DNA from: CAZDCD01 sp964503885
Lineage (GTDB): Bacteria > Bacteroidota > Bacteroidia > Bacteroidales > UBA10428
Assembly (NCBI GenBank): GCA_964503885.1
Contig: CAZDCD010000012.1
Span: forward strand, 60,455 to 124,454
Reading direction: 5' to 3'
Length of the DNA: 64,000 nt
A program made the position numbers and the translations under genes. The notes under the pieces are model-generated. The model was not told the origin of the DNA. It saw only the letters and a list, made by a program, of their open reading frames with translations, and searched no databases. Shown here one piece after another: positions 28,202-37,762 of the stretch. The first letter of the stretch is position 1, and each line of letters starts with the position of its first letter.

Positions 28202-29410
28202 TTACCAGTAAAACATCGTCCCGTCCGTCTTCCGGTTTACCGGCAAACAGGCCATGGAATAAGGATATTTCCGGGCTTTCTGTTCATCAATATCCACACC
28301 AATGCCCGGTTCATCACCGATATGCATATATCCTTTCTGATACCTGTAGTTTATCCGGAATACATCATTGACGATCTCCTGGTGGGGCATGTATTCCTGG
28401 ATTCCGAAATTATTAATGGCCGTATTGAAATGAAGTGCGGCAGCCATGGTTATCGGTGACAGGTCGGTAGCCCCATGGAATCCGGTTTGAATATGGTATA
28501 CAGAAGCAAAAGCAGCGACCTTGAGCATGTGCGTGAAACCTCCTCCGTGCACAAGAGGCATCCTGATATAATCAATAAGCTGTTCAGTAATTAAGGTACT
28601 ATAGTCATAGACTGAATTAAACACTTCGCCGATAGCAATAGGCGTGGTTGAATGGTTTCGTACATGCCTTAAGCCTTCCTGCAGCTCGCCCGATACCGGG
28701 TCCTCAAGCCAGAACAAATGATACGGCTCAAGCTCCCGGGCAAGCCTGGCAGCTTCGATGGGTGTGCACCGGTGGTGAACATCGTGAAGCAGATGAATGC
28801 CATCGCCATATATGCTCCTGAATTTTTCGAACAATTCAGGAACAAAATTCAGGTATTTTGGGGTGTCCCAGTAATCTTCACGAGGCAATCCTTTTTGTGC
28901 CGGCTCATACGGTTTGCTGTCTGTGGGTACGCCATAGGTGTGGCCAATCCCCGGGATCCCAGACTGTATTCTCACTGCATGAAAACCCTTCTCAATCTCC
29001 ATGCCTGCGTTCTCCATGGTCTCATCAAGGTCTTTCCCGCCGGCATGAGCATACACCAGGATCTTATCCCGGCTTTTACCTCCCAGAAGGTTATAAAGAG
29101 GGGTGTTCAGCAGTTTCCCTTTAATATCCCACAACGCCATGTCGATGGCCGATATTGCAGTCATGGTAACCGCTCCTCTTTTCCAGTATACTCCCCTGTA
29201 AAAATAGTGCCATATATCCTCGGTATTCTGCGGATCCTTTCCGATAAGTGCCGGAATACAGTATTCTTCAAGATAAGTTGCCACAGCTTTTTCCCTGCCG
29301 TTAAGGGTTGCGTCACCCAGTCCGTATACACCCTGATCGGTCAATATCTTCAGGGTAACAAAATTTCTGCCCGGGCTGCAGAGGATAACTTTCGCATCGG
29401 TAATTTTCAT
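28202..29410 (-). CDS. manD: D-mannonate dehydratase, enolase superfamily ManD
   Basis: ManD converts D-mannonate to 2-keto-3-deoxygluconate. The 402-residue protein has the enolase-superfamily layout with metal ligands in LLHDVHHR, WLEDPV and IAIGEVFNS, the YAHAGG loop and the C-terminal FHGATDLSPI segment typical of this subgroup. Length is as expected. It is the last gene of an operon with a GH67 alpha-glucuronidase and an SDR enzyme, which supports a mannonate role rather than another acid-sugar substrate. Confidence 0.92.
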   Translation of the reverse strand: MKITDAKVILCSPGRNFVTLKILTDQGVYGLGDATLNGREKAVATYLEEYCIPALIGKDPQNTEDIWHYFYRGVYWKRGAVTMTAISAIDMALWDIKGKLLNTPLYNLLGGKSRDKILVYAHAGGKDLDETMENAGMEIEKGFHAVRIQSGIPGIGHTYGVPTDSKPYEPAQKGLPREDYWDTPKYLNFVPELFEKFRSIYGDGIHLLHDVHHRCTPIEAARLARELEPYHLFWLEDPVSGELQEGLRHVRNHSTTPIAIGEVFNSVYDYSTLITEQLIDYIRMPLVHGGGFTHMLKVAAFASVYHIQTGFHGATDLSPITMAAALHFNTAINNFGIQEYMPHQEIVNDVFRINYRYQKGYMHIGDEPGIGVDIDEQKARKYPYSMACLPVNRKTDGTMFYW

Positions 29411-29486
29411 TCGGCCAATAATTAAGTTCGGAATTTATGATGAGACAATGGATATATAAGATAGGTAATCTGCATAACCGCACCAT

Positions 29487-30239
29487 TTAAAACCCGATCG
29501 AATTCCCGCCGTCAACAGGTATAACAGCTCCCGTGATGTATGAAGCTTCATCGGAGGCGAGAAAATAAACTGTTTCGGCTATTTCTTCAGGAGTGCCGAG
29601 TCTGCCCATAGGTGTACGGGATAGGACCCGTTGTTTGCGTTTAGGATCGCTTTCGAGCGCATGTGCCGACATGGGTGTTTCAATGAAGCCGGGAGCAATG
29701 CAATTCACCCGTATTCCCAAAGGTGAAAGTTCCACAGCCATTGCCCGGGTCATCCCCTCCACAGCCGCCTTGGCTGCAGTATAAGCAATTACCATGGGCA
29801 AACCGTAATGAGAAGCCATTGAGCTGATGTTAATGATACAACCCTTTCCCAGTTTCTGCATGATCTTTGCCACCTCACGGCTCAGGCAAAATACAGTGGT
29901 CTGATTGGTCAGTATTACCTGCTGATATTCTTCGTTGGTAACTTCAAGCAAAGGCTTTTTAAGGTGTATGCCGGCGTTGTTGACGAGGATGTCAATCCTG
30001 CCATGCCTTTCTACCAATTCATGCACCACTTCGGGTAATTTACCAAGCTCCGTCAGGTCGCAAGAAAGGCAGTCGGTATTCTTCTTCAAAGATTTACATG
30101 CTTCACCGAGTTTTTTCTTATCACGCCCAAGCAGTACACATACGAGGTCGTTATCGACAAATTTCCTGGCCATGGCAAAGCCAAGTCCCGAAGCTCCACC
30201 TGTGATAACAGCGATTTTTTTGTTCTTATCGTTCTCCAT
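29487..30239 (-). CDS. SDR oxidoreductase, probable fructuronate/mannonate reductase
   Basis: This 250-residue classical short-chain dehydrogenase has the cofactor motif TGGASGLG, NNAG, the catalytic Ser (INISSMA) with YTAAK, and PGFIETPM. The GRD after the second strand suggests NADP(H) or mixed use. It lies between alpha-glucuronidase and mannonate dehydratase genes. The missing step between glucuronate/fructuronate and mannonate is a keto reduction, so that role is inferred from context; an acyl-ACP reductase-type assignment by similarity alone would be less informative. Confidence 0.85.
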   Translation of the reverse strand: MENDKNKKIAVITGGASGLGFAMARKFVDNDLVCVLLGRDKKKLGEACKSLKKNTDCLSCDLTELGKLPEVVHELVERHGRIDILVNNAGIHLKKPLLEVTNEEYQQVILTNQTTVFCLSREVAKIMQKLGKGCIINISSMASHYGLPMVIAYTAAKAAVEGMTRAMAVELSPLGIRVNCIAPGFIETPMSAHALESDPKRKQRVLSRTPMGRLGTPEEIAETVYFLASDEASYITGAVIPVDGGNSIGF

Positions 30240-30312
30240 AATTGAAGGTTCGATGCTCTATGCAGATAGTATTTGTCCCATCCTTATTAAATAACTTTTT
30301 GGTACTTTTCTA

Positions 30313-32505
30313 TCAGGGCACATAATTAAACTTGAGGTTTTCGTAATATTCAAGCGTGTGTTCCGGTTTTTCCAGTGAATCCGGAATCGGCCTCTTTGAA
30401 AAAGTCTGAAAATAGAGCACACAGGCGTCTCTCCACCAGACTGCTTCCTTATGCTGCACTTTAAGCAGTGATTTCACCAGTTCAAACCGTTCGTCATCGA
30501 TCAATCCCTTTACACTATCCCACTGTTTTTGCATCCATATTACCGAATCTGCTCCACGGTAATAGGTATAACACAGTTCGTCCCAAAGTGTTCTGCCCGA
30601 ATGCATTTTATAGTCCCAGGGTACATGATGGAACCAGAGAAGATACTTTTCAGGACAGGAGTCAATATCTTCAAATTTCTCGCGCACGGGCGGAAAATAT
30701 TGCCCTACGGCATCGCTACCCGAAGATGTACGGTCAAATCCTATTCCTGCCGAATCAGCCCGGTGATAATAAACTGCAGTCCAGTCAGGTCGTCCGCCTT
30801 CAACCCATGGTCCGGGTCCGTAATGATGCCCGCGACCCATAATGTGATGAAGTCCCAGCGGTGTCATATAGTCCACTGTAATTTCTCTTGAAGCCATCAT
30901 CATGGAAAGCACAGGACCGATGAAACGCTGATCATTGGAAAAGGTCATCCTGATCCACTCATCGGCAATTTTCTCTGAGCTCAGATAGGGATCCCAGGCC
31001 AGCCGTCCGAATGCAAACCAGTTGGCCTGACCGAACGGATGACCGGTCCAGTTGCAGTCGGTGCCGATATTTGAAACACCGGCCATGCCTGTAGTGGAGT
31101 AATCATCCAGTGTGCCGTCGATAACTTTTGCCACGGTTGATCCCTTGCCTTTTGCATAGGTATCCGAATCGAGGCATTCTTCATACAACGTTGAAAGATA
31201 AACCAGGTGGGTTGCAAAACCCAGGTATTCCTGTGTGATCTGAAATTCCATCATCAGGGGTGTCCGTGGCATCGCGCCGAACAACGGATGAAAGGGTTCC
31301 CTGGGTTGGAAATCGATCGGCCCGTTTTTTACCTGAATAAGAACATTATCCCTGAATTCCCCATCGAGGGGAACGAATTCATTATATGCCTGTTTCGCCC
31401 TGTCAACCGGAACCTTGTCATCGTAAACAAAGGCCCTCCACATCACAATTCCGTTATATGGCTTCAATGCATCGGCAAGCATATTGGCGCCGTCGGCATG
31501 AGTACGCCCGTAATTTTGGGGCCCCGGTTGTCCCTCTGAATTTGCCTTTACCAGGAATCCTCCGAAATCGGGGATCAGGCTGTAAATTTCTGCTGCTTTC
31601 TGTTTCCACCATTCAGCAACCTGGCTGTCCAGAGGATCTGCTGTAGGGAGTCCTCCTATTTCCACCGGTGCGCTGAACCGTGCAGTCAGGTATACTTTGA
31701 TGCCATAAGGTCTGAAAACATCCGCCAATGCCGCAACTTTTACAAGGTATTCACGGGTCAGTGCCAGGGCATTGGCATTGACATTTGTGAGCACAGTACC
31801 ATTAATTCCGATCGACGCGTTTGCCCGGGCATAATCCTCATAACGTTTCCACCGGATATCCGGCAGCCTGTGCCAGTCCCATATTGAGAACCCGGCATAC
31901 CCGCGTTCAACAGTCCTGTTGAGGTTATCCCAATGGTTCAGAAGCCTGTGTTCTGTTTTCGGGACAGAAATTACCGCCATTTCCTTCAGGCTTTTATGGC
32001 ATTGCATCTGTTTCAGAAAATGGAATACCCCGTATAACACACCAATTTCAGTATTAGCTGCAATTACAATGCCCTTTCGTTTCTCAAAAGATACGGACTC
32101 GATTATATATCCTTCATCGCCAAGATTTTCAAGATCATTCTTAAGTTTCATGGCTGACAGCACCGGTGTGTTAGCAGGCGTGCCAGCCAGAACAAAATTA
32201 TCACCGGTAATGGTTCCGGAAAAACGAACATGCATATCGAGCAGCCCGCTGAGAGCGGCTTCCAGTTCCCGCTTTGCTGCCCGTAAAGTCGGTGAGTTAT
32301 CTCCGATAACGATCTCATTAATGAATGACCTGTATTCGGAGGCCAGCATCTGATCGGGAATTTTATCGTAACTGAGCCAGAGCCGGTAGCCATTATCAGC
32401 ATTGACTGATAATGAGATCAGGCTTAAAGCAATTACGATTGCCTTAATTTGAAGGGAATGTTTCAAGTAGTTCATATTCGCGGATGTTGGTTTAAATGAG
32501 TTCAT
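30313..32505 (-). CDS. Alpha-glucuronidase, glycoside hydrolase family 67
   Basis: This 730-residue exported enzyme removes (4-O-methyl)glucuronic acid from xylo-oligosaccharide ends. GH67 marks include NHWDNLNRTVERGYAGFSIW, the acid-containing ANSEGQPGPQNYGR, the Asp in THADGAN, the Glu in QITQEYLG, and YHRADSAGIGFDR. A signal peptide follows the second in-frame Met (MNYLKHSLQIKAIVIALSLI), so a start at 32475 is at least as likely as the one given. It heads the operon with the SDR and ManD genes. No endoxylanase or transporter is present in the window. Confidence 0.93.
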   Translation of the reverse strand: MNSFKPTSANMNYLKHSLQIKAIVIALSLISLSVNADNGYRLWLSYDKIPDQMLASEYRSFINEIVIGDNSPTLRAAKRELEAALSGLLDMHVRFSGTITGDNFVLAGTPANTPVLSAMKLKNDLENLGDEGYIIESVSFEKRKGIVIAANTEIGVLYGVFHFLKQMQCHKSLKEMAVISVPKTEHRLLNHWDNLNRTVERGYAGFSIWDWHRLPDIRWKRYEDYARANASIGINGTVLTNVNANALALTREYLVKVAALADVFRPYGIKVYLTARFSAPVEIGGLPTADPLDSQVAEWWKQKAAEIYSLIPDFGGFLVKANSEGQPGPQNYGRTHADGANMLADALKPYNGIVMWRAFVYDDKVPVDRAKQAYNEFVPLDGEFRDNVLIQVKNGPIDFQPREPFHPLFGAMPRTPLMMEFQITQEYLGFATHLVYLSTLYEECLDSDTYAKGKGSTVAKVIDGTLDDYSTTGMAGVSNIGTDCNWTGHPFGQANWFAFGRLAWDPYLSSEKIADEWIRMTFSNDQRFIGPVLSMMMASREITVDYMTPLGLHHIMGRGHHYGPGPWVEGGRPDWTAVYYHRADSAGIGFDRTSSGSDAVGQYFPPVREKFEDIDSCPEKYLLWFHHVPWDYKMHSGRTLWDELCYTYYRGADSVIWMQKQWDSVKGLIDDERFELVKSLLKVQHKEAVWWRDACVLYFQTFSKRPIPDSLEKPEHTLEYYENLKFNYVP

Positions 32506-32727
32506 TGCCGGTTAAATTATTTCGAATAACCCGGATAATCAAATTGCATTAAAGGTACTGCTTTTATCAGAAAAAATTGAAAAATTACGGTCCGGCGATC
32601 TTTTTACCATTTTTTTAATAAGTGCAAAAGTAAAGTGCAAAAAATACATCGTCAGTCACCCGGTATGATCACCGGAAACAATTTTCACTGTTTTGCGTAC
32701 ACTTTTGAATACCAATGATATTAATTA

Positions 32728-33471
32728 ATGCGGATCAACCCGGGGTTTAAAATCATTTTATTGCTTTGCACGTTTTGGGCATCTCCATTCTTTTATATGC
32801 ATGCACAGGTTTCGCTGATCACATTTTTTGAGGCAGGTGATAATGCAGTATTTAATACGGGCTATTCAGGTTATTATTTCAGTCCCGGCTACACATATAA
32901 AAATTTCAACCTTGAAACGGCCATATCCTGGAGTTTCTCCGCATATAAAGAAACCCGGTTAGACGGATACTCTGTTCACGGATCCTATTCCTTCAACGTC
33001 TTCAGAATCCCACTGACTGCCACCGGATTCTACCTGAGAAAATCATTGTCAACAGAATTGCGGTCCGGTAACTGGGGATTTCTGATGGAATACGAAACCC
33101 TGCATTTTAACATAGTGCTGGGTAACAATTACAGGAATTACAGGTTTAAGAACAACTATCTGCCCGGTGACGGACTTCAGGCAGACGATCTCAGGATCGT
33201 AGAACCCTGGAACCTGGTTTATTCAATCACATATTGCCTAAATACAAAGGAGAAGGAATGGAATGTGGGTATTACCCTTACGGATACTGATCATCATCTG
33301 ATAGAGCAGGAGACAAATCCGCTGGTGAACTTAAAGGGTTCGTACAGGCTTAAACACAATATTGAACCGTTTATCATCATCGGGTATAAAAGCGCCGGAT
33401 TCTTCAATATTAAAGTGAACTATTTTGGATATTATTTTAAAACAGGCTTATCGTGGAGTTTCGAAAAATAG
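32728..33471 (+). CDS. Putative outer-membrane beta-barrel protein, unknown family
   Basis: The 247-residue product has a signal peptide (FKIILLLCTFWASPFFYMHAQ) and then alternating Tyr/Phe-rich strands (TGYSGYYFSPGYTYKNFNL, FNIKVNYFGYYFKTGLSWSF) ending in an aromatic residue near the C-terminus, as in outer-membrane barrels. I do not recognise the family. It overlaps the next gene by 19 nt if the GTG start there is right. It is divergent from the alpha-glucuronidase gene. Confidence 0.7.
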   Translation: MRINPGFKIILLLCTFWASPFFYMHAQVSLITFFEAGDNAVFNTGYSGYYFSPGYTYKNFNLETAISWSFSAYKETRLDGYSVHGSYSFNVFRIPLTATGFYLRKSLSTELRSGNWGFLMEYETLHFNIVLGNNYRNYRFKNNYLPGDGLQADDLRIVEPWNLVYSITYCLNTKEKEWNVGITLTDTDHHLIEQETNPLVNLKGSYRLKHNIEPFIIIGYKSAGFFNIKVNYFGYYFKTGLSWSFEK

Positions 33472-34310
33472 TCAAAGTCTGGGGAGTAGTAGTGGTTATT
33501 ATTTTCTTTCATTCATGTTCAAAAGAGCTTGATTTTTCAGGCTTTTTTTACTCCAGAGAGCGAGTGAATGAACGGTTTGGCCAGTCGATGGCATGGAACA
33601 GCCTTAACGGATCCCGGGATGTGATTTCGGCAGGTGAAAGTTATTCCTTTATGACAGTGGGCGACACCCATGTTGGCGGCACGGATAACCTCGATCGTGC
33701 ACTGGAACTGGCATCCGACACGGTGATCTCTTTTCTTGTTCATGTTGGCGATCTGACCACCGGTAAAAAGGAAGATTATGAGCTTTTTTACGAACATGTC
33801 TCTACCCGCCTTACTGCTCCTTTTTTTCCTGTTGCAGGAAACCACGATCTGTATTTTAATGGCTGGGAGCATTACACATCCTATTTTGGATCTTCTACAT
33901 ACACATTTACAGTTTACACACCGTCTGCGGCAGACCTGTTCATATGTCTTGATACCGGCAGCGGAACGCTTGGTGACAGGCAGCTGAACTGGTTAAAGAA
34001 CATACTCGAAACCACAAGACAGAATTACCGGTACTGCTTTGTATTCTCACATACGAATTTTTTCCGCGAGCATCGTACCACAAGCACCAACCTGCTCGCC
34101 GAAGAACTTCATTACCTGCTCGATCTGTTTGCCGACACAAATGTGAACGTGGTGGTGATGGGACATGACCACAGAAGGTCGTCTGAAACCTTCGGAAATA
34201 CGCTCTACCTGACACTGGATGCTCTGGAAGATGGTTTTGCCGAAGCTTCTTTCGCCACCTTCACAATTGATCCGGAAACGATCAGCCATAGCTTCACTTC
34301 TGTCCCATAG
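33453..34310 (+). CDS. Calcineurin-like metallophosphoesterase lipoprotein
   Basis: The 285-residue protein has a lipoprotein signal (VWGVVVVIIFFHSC, Cys22) and the metallophosphoesterase motifs in order: VGDTHVGG, HVGDLT, AGNHDLYF, FVFSHTNFF and VVMGHDHRRS. The metal-ligating Asp/His/Asn residues are all present. The likely location is the periplasm or outer membrane, with an unknown phosphoester substrate. The start is a GTG that overlaps the preceding gene by 19 nt; no in-frame ATG gives a full signal peptide. Confidence 0.85.
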   Translation: MEFRKIVKVWGVVVVIIFFHSCSKELDFSGFFYSRERVNERFGQSMAWNSLNGSRDVISAGESYSFMTVGDTHVGGTDNLDRALELASDTVISFLVHVGDLTTGKKEDYELFYEHVSTRLTAPFFPVAGNHDLYFNGWEHYTSYFGSSTYTFTVYTPSAADLFICLDTGSGTLGDRQLNWLKNILETTRQNYRYCFVFSHTNFFREHRTTSTNLLAEELHYLLDLFADTNVNVVVMGHDHRRSSETFGNTLYLTLDALEDGFAEASFATFTIDPETISHSFTSVP

Positions 34311-34437
34311 GCCTGTTATGCCGCACGGACTCCTGCCGGCTAAACCCGTACACTTTTTCTGTTTTGAACACCTATTCGAATGCCGGAGAAATTAGGTACT
34401 GTTTCCGGCGTGTTCAATATCATAACGGATAAATTTC

Positions 34438-34445
34438 TATCTTTG
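34438..34445 (+). promoter_or_regulatory. -7 box of the thrS operon
   Basis: TATCTTTG matches the Bacteroidota TAnnTTTG consensus and is followed by the frequent GCA. It lies 33 nt before the thrS ATG. The -33 element is not clear. Confidence 0.55.
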
Positions 34446-34478
34446 CACTTCCGAATTCAATAGAAAATATTACAAAGC

Positions 34479-36422
34479 ATGATAAAAATTTCATTTCCGG
34501 ATCAGTCGGTGCGGGAATATCCGGAAGGGGTCACCGGATTGGATATTGCAAAGAGTATCAGCAACAGCCTGGCCAGGGAAGTTTATTCCGTTTCGGTAAA
34601 TGGCGAGATATGGGATCTTACCCGTCCCATTTCGACCGATGCCGAGGTCAAATTGCACACCTTTAACGATCCGGAAGGCCGGCATGCATTCTGGCATTCT
34701 TCGGCACATCTTATGGCCGAAGCACTCGAGGAACTTTATCCGGGCACAAAATTCGGCATTGGTCCCAGCATTGAGAACGGGTTTTACTATGATGTCGATC
34801 CGGGCCAGGGTGTTGTAATTACCGATGCCGATCTTCCGAAAATTGAAGAGAAAATGGCGGAACATGCCCGGAAGAATGAATCGTATAAAAGAAAAGAGGT
34901 CAGTAAAAAAGAGGTAACCGATTACTTCAGAAAAAAGGGTGATGAGTATAAGCTTGAACTGATCGGCGAGCTTGAAGACGGAACTATTTCCACATACACA
35001 CAGGGTAATTTCACCGATCTATGCCGGGGTCCTCATCTCCCCGATACCAGTCCGATTAAAGCCATAAAACTGTTGAGTGTTGCCGGTGCATACTGGCGAG
35101 GTGATGAAAAGAGAAAACAACTGACGAGGATATACGGCATCACGTTCCCGAAAAAAAATATGCTGGATGAACATCTGGAAATGCTTGAACAGGCAAAAGC
35201 GCGGGATCACAGAAAACTGGGGAAGGAACTCGAATTATTTATGTTTTCACAAAAAGTAGGGATGGGGTTACCGATCTGGTTGCCCAAAGGTGCTGCTCTG
35301 AGAGAAAGGCTGGAAAATTTTCTGCGCAAGGTGCAAAAAGAATACGGATACCAGATGGTGATCACGCCTCATATCGGCCAGAAAGAACTGTATGTTACAT
35401 CGGGCCACTGGGAAAAATACGGGAAAGACTCGTTCAGGCCCATCCAGACCCCCACCGAAGGAGAAGAGTTTTTACTGAAGCCGATGAATTGCCCGCACCA
35501 TTGTGAGATCTATAAGAGCAAACCGAGGTCATACAAAGACCTGCCAATAAGGCTTGCGGAATTCGGAACGGTTTACAGGTACGAACAGAGCGGAGAATTG
35601 CACGGACTCACCAGGGTTCGCGGATTTACACAGGACGACGCCCATATCTTTTGCCGTCCTGACCAGTTGAAGGAAGAGTTCGTTAAAGTTATTGATATTA
35701 TCCTTTATGTTTTCAAGGCACTGGATTTCAATGATTATATTGCCCAGATCTCGCTACGTGATGTGCACGATAAGGAAAAATACATCGGAACAGATGAGAA
35801 CTGGGAAAAATCAGAAAAGGCGATCATCGATGCCGCCGGCGACAAGAGATTAAATACCGTGATCGAATACGGCGAAGCTGCATTCTACGGTCCCAAGCTC
35901 GATTTTATGGTGAAAGATGCTCTCGGCCGCAAATGGCAACTGGGAACAATACAGGTAGATTACAACCTCCCCGATCGTTTTGAGCTTGAATATACAGGTA
36001 GCGACGACCAGAGGTACAGGCCCGTGATGATCCACCGGGCGCCCTTTGGCTCACTCGAGAGGTTTGTAGCCGTATTAATCGAGCATACGGCAGGAAAATT
36101 TCCATTATGGCTTGCACCTGACCAGGCTATTGTATTGCCTGTAAGTGAAAAATACAACGATTATGCAAAAAAAGTTTTAAAGTTTCTAAATAATTCCGAT
36201 ATTCGCACCCTAATTGATGACAGGAACGAAAAAGTTGGTAAGAAAATAAGGGACAATGAGTTAAAGCGGATTCCATACCTTCTTATTGTGGGTGAAAAGG
36301 AAGAACTTTCGAGCACAATTTCCGTTCGCAGGCAGGGAGAAGGTGATAAAGGAACAATGGAGCTTGATGAATTTGTTCTGCACATAAATAACGAGATTAA
36401 CAATCAGCTTAATATTCATTAA
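34479..36422 (+). CDS. thrS: Threonyl-tRNA synthetase
   Basis: ThrRS charges tRNA-Thr. The 647-residue protein has the N-terminal TGS domain (~1-65), the editing domain with HSSAHLMAEAL, the class II catalytic core with the zinc-ligand MNCPHHCEIY and motif 2 FGTVYRYEQSGELHGLTRVRG (split here at about residues 365-385), motif 3 RAPFGSLERFVAVLIEH (~525-541), and the anticodon-binding domain with DDRNEKVGKKIRDNE. Length is normal. It leads the thrS-infC-rpmI-rplT operon. Confidence 0.98.
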   Translation: MIKISFPDQSVREYPEGVTGLDIAKSISNSLAREVYSVSVNGEIWDLTRPISTDAEVKLHTFNDPEGRHAFWHSSAHLMAEALEELYPGTKFGIGPSIENGFYYDVDPGQGVVITDADLPKIEEKMAEHARKNESYKRKEVSKKEVTDYFRKKGDEYKLELIGELEDGTISTYTQGNFTDLCRGPHLPDTSPIKAIKLLSVAGAYWRGDEKRKQLTRIYGITFPKKNMLDEHLEMLEQAKARDHRKLGKELELFMFSQKVGMGLPIWLPKGAALRERLENFLRKVQKEYGYQMVITPHIGQKELYVTSGHWEKYGKDSFRPIQTPTEGEEFLLKPMNCPHHCEIYKSKPRSYKDLPIRLAEFGTVYRYEQSGELHGLTRVRGFTQDDAHIFCRPDQLKEEFVKVIDIILYVFKALDFNDYIAQISLRDVHDKEKYIGTDENWEKSEKAIIDAAGDKRLNTVIEYGEAAFYGPKLDFMVKDALGRKWQLGTIQVDYNLPDRFELEYTGSDDQRYRPVMIHRAPFGSLERFVAVLIEHTAGKFPLWLAPDQAIVLPVSEKYNDYAKKVLKFLNNSDIRTLIDDRNEKVGKKIRDNELKRIPYLLIVGEKEELSSTISVRRQGEGDKGTMELDEFVLHINNEINNQLNIH

Positions 36423-36432
36423 AGAAGGAGGG
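36423..36432 (+). promoter_or_regulatory. Strong Shine-Dalgarno of infC
   Basis: AGAAGGAGGG lies 7-8 nt before an in-frame ATA. Such a complete Shine-Dalgarno is unusual among the genes of this window and helps fix the unusual start of infC. Confidence 0.75.
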
Positions 36433-36439
36433 CCAAACC

Positions 36440-37003
36440 ATAGACAGTCCAGTTTTCAGGAGAAGCAGCAGAAGACAGGTACAGCCTGCTTTCAGAATAA
36501 ATGAAGAAATACGGGCAAAGGTTGTCCGGGTAGTAGGTGAGAATGTCAAAACCCCCGGCATCATATCCATAAGAGAAGCTTTAGATCTGGCTGATCAACT
36601 TGAACTTGATCTCGTGGAGATTTCTCCGAATGCTGATCCGCCTGTTTGTAAAGTAACCGATTACCAGAAGTTTCTTTACCACCATAAAAAGAAACAAAAA
36701 GAACTGAAGGCAAAAACCGCTAAAATTATTTTAAAGGAAATACGTTTTGGACCGCATACCGATGATCATGATTATAATTTTAAACTGAAACATGCAGAGA
36801 AGTTTTTACAGGACGGAGCAAAGGTAAAGGCATACGTTTTCTTCAAGGGACGATCGATTGTATATAGCCAAGACGGAGAAAAGATCCTTAGGCGGCTTAT
36901 TGAGGATCTTGATGAATACGGAAAACTGGAACAAGAACCGAAACTTGAAGGGAAGAGGATGTCGATTCTGCTGAGTCCAAAAACAGTAAAGAAAAAAAGT
37001 TAA
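36440..37003 (+). CDS. infC: Translation initiation factor IF-3, AUA start
   Basis: IF-3 binds the 30S subunit and rejects non-canonical start codons. Only the C-terminal 129 codons follow an in-frame GTG (36614), but homology runs upstream without interruption (FRINEEIRAKVVRVVGENVK, then GIISIREALDLADQLELDL). The only reasonable start is ATA at 36440, 8 nt after GGAGG, giving 187 residues, a normal length. The C-terminal domain has KEIRFGPHTDDHDYNFKL and VFFKGRSI. IF-3 genes commonly use rare starts (AUU in E. coli) for autoregulation, and this fits that pattern. It is 17 nt after thrS. Confidence 0.93.
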   Translation: MDSPVFRRSSRRQVQPAFRINEEIRAKVVRVVGENVKTPGIISIREALDLADQLELDLVEISPNADPPVCKVTDYQKFLYHHKKKQKELKAKTAKIILKEIRFGPHTDDHDYNFKLKHAEKFLQDGAKVKAYVFFKGRSIVYSQDGEKILRRLIEDLDEYGKLEQEPKLEGKRMSILLSPKTVKKKS

Positions 37004-37021
37004 CCATTAAACTGAGTACCA

Positions 37022-37219
37022 ATGCCGAAGATGAAGACAAATTCCGGTGCAAAAAAAAGATATTCACTCACCGGAACAGGGAAGATCAAGAGAAAACACG
37101 CTTTCAAAAGTCATATCCTGACAAAGAAATCAACCAAAAGAAAAAGAAACCTGGGTTATTTCGGAACAGTCAGCAAAGCTGATTCCAATAATGCCAAGCT
37201 TCTTTTAGCACAGAAGTAA
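37022..37219 (+). CDS. rpmI: 50S ribosomal protein L35
   Basis: The 65-residue basic protein has the L35 signature MPKMKTNSGAKKRYSLTGTG and KRKHAFKSHILTKKSTKRKR. It is 18 nt after infC in the usual order. Confidence 0.97.
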   Translation: MPKMKTNSGAKKRYSLTGTGKIKRKHAFKSHILTKKSTKRKRNLGYFGTVSKADSNNAKLLLAQK

Positions 37220-37305
37220 ATCATTTCTAATGTTTCATACGGATGATTATGCACCAAAGAGTTCCGGTTTGCAGGAAACGCTAATCGTTCACAAATCGTA
37301 AAACA

Positions 37306-37650
37306 ATGCCACGATCAGTAAATGCAGTAGCATCAAGAGCAAGAAGGAAAAAAGTCCTGAAAGAAACCAGGGGCAACTTTTTATCGCGGAAGAATGTATG
37401 GACAGTTGCCAAAAATACATTTGAAAAAGGTCTTCAGTACGCTTACAGGGACCGGAGAAAAAAGAAAAGTTCATTCAGAGCACTGTGGATTCAGCGTATC
37501 AATGCCGGTGTACGGCAGTATGATATGTCGTATTCCGAATTTATGGGTAAGCTCAATAGAAAAGGTATTGAAATAAACCGTAAAACCCTGGCAGATCTTG
37601 CCATGAACCATCCCAAAGCATTTGAAGAAATTGTAAATGCTGTAAGGTAA
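37306..37650 (+). CDS. rplT: 50S ribosomal protein L20
   Basis: The 114-residue protein has the L20 features MPRSVNAVASRARRKKVL, YAYRDRRKKKSSFRALWIQR and the C-terminal NRKTLADLAM. L20 starts 50S assembly and in other bacteria represses its own operon. It is last in the thrS-infC-rpmI-rplT operon and is followed by a clear terminator. Confidence 0.98.
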   Translation: MPRSVNAVASRARRKKVLKETRGNFLSRKNVWTVAKNTFEKGLQYAYRDRRKKKSSFRALWIQRINAGVRQYDMSYSEFMGKLNRKGIEINRKTLADLAMNHPKAFEEIVNAVR

Positions 37651-37670
37651 GAACGCATATGGATACCAAA

Positions 37671-37699
37671 GGGAAGCGACGTGAAGCTTCCCTTTTTTT
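37671..37699 (+). terminator. Intrinsic terminator of the thrS-rplT operon
   Basis: GGGAAGC and GCTTCCC form a 7-bp stem around an 8-nt loop, followed directly by seven T residues. It is 20 nt after the rplT stop. Confidence 0.85.
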
Positions 37700-37762
37700 A
37701 TATTTAACAACACCGTATTGTGAAGCTTCCCTCATCAATGTTTGAATCATAAATTTCGGATC

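Noticed and set aside
32660..32675. CCGGT-ATGATC-ACCGG inverted repeat before the alpha-glucuronidase gene
   Set aside because: Arms of 5 bp with a single copy are not enough to claim an operator.
36614..37003. Short infC frame starting at GTG
   Set aside because: It would remove the conserved N-terminal domain of IF-3, which is fully encoded upstream.
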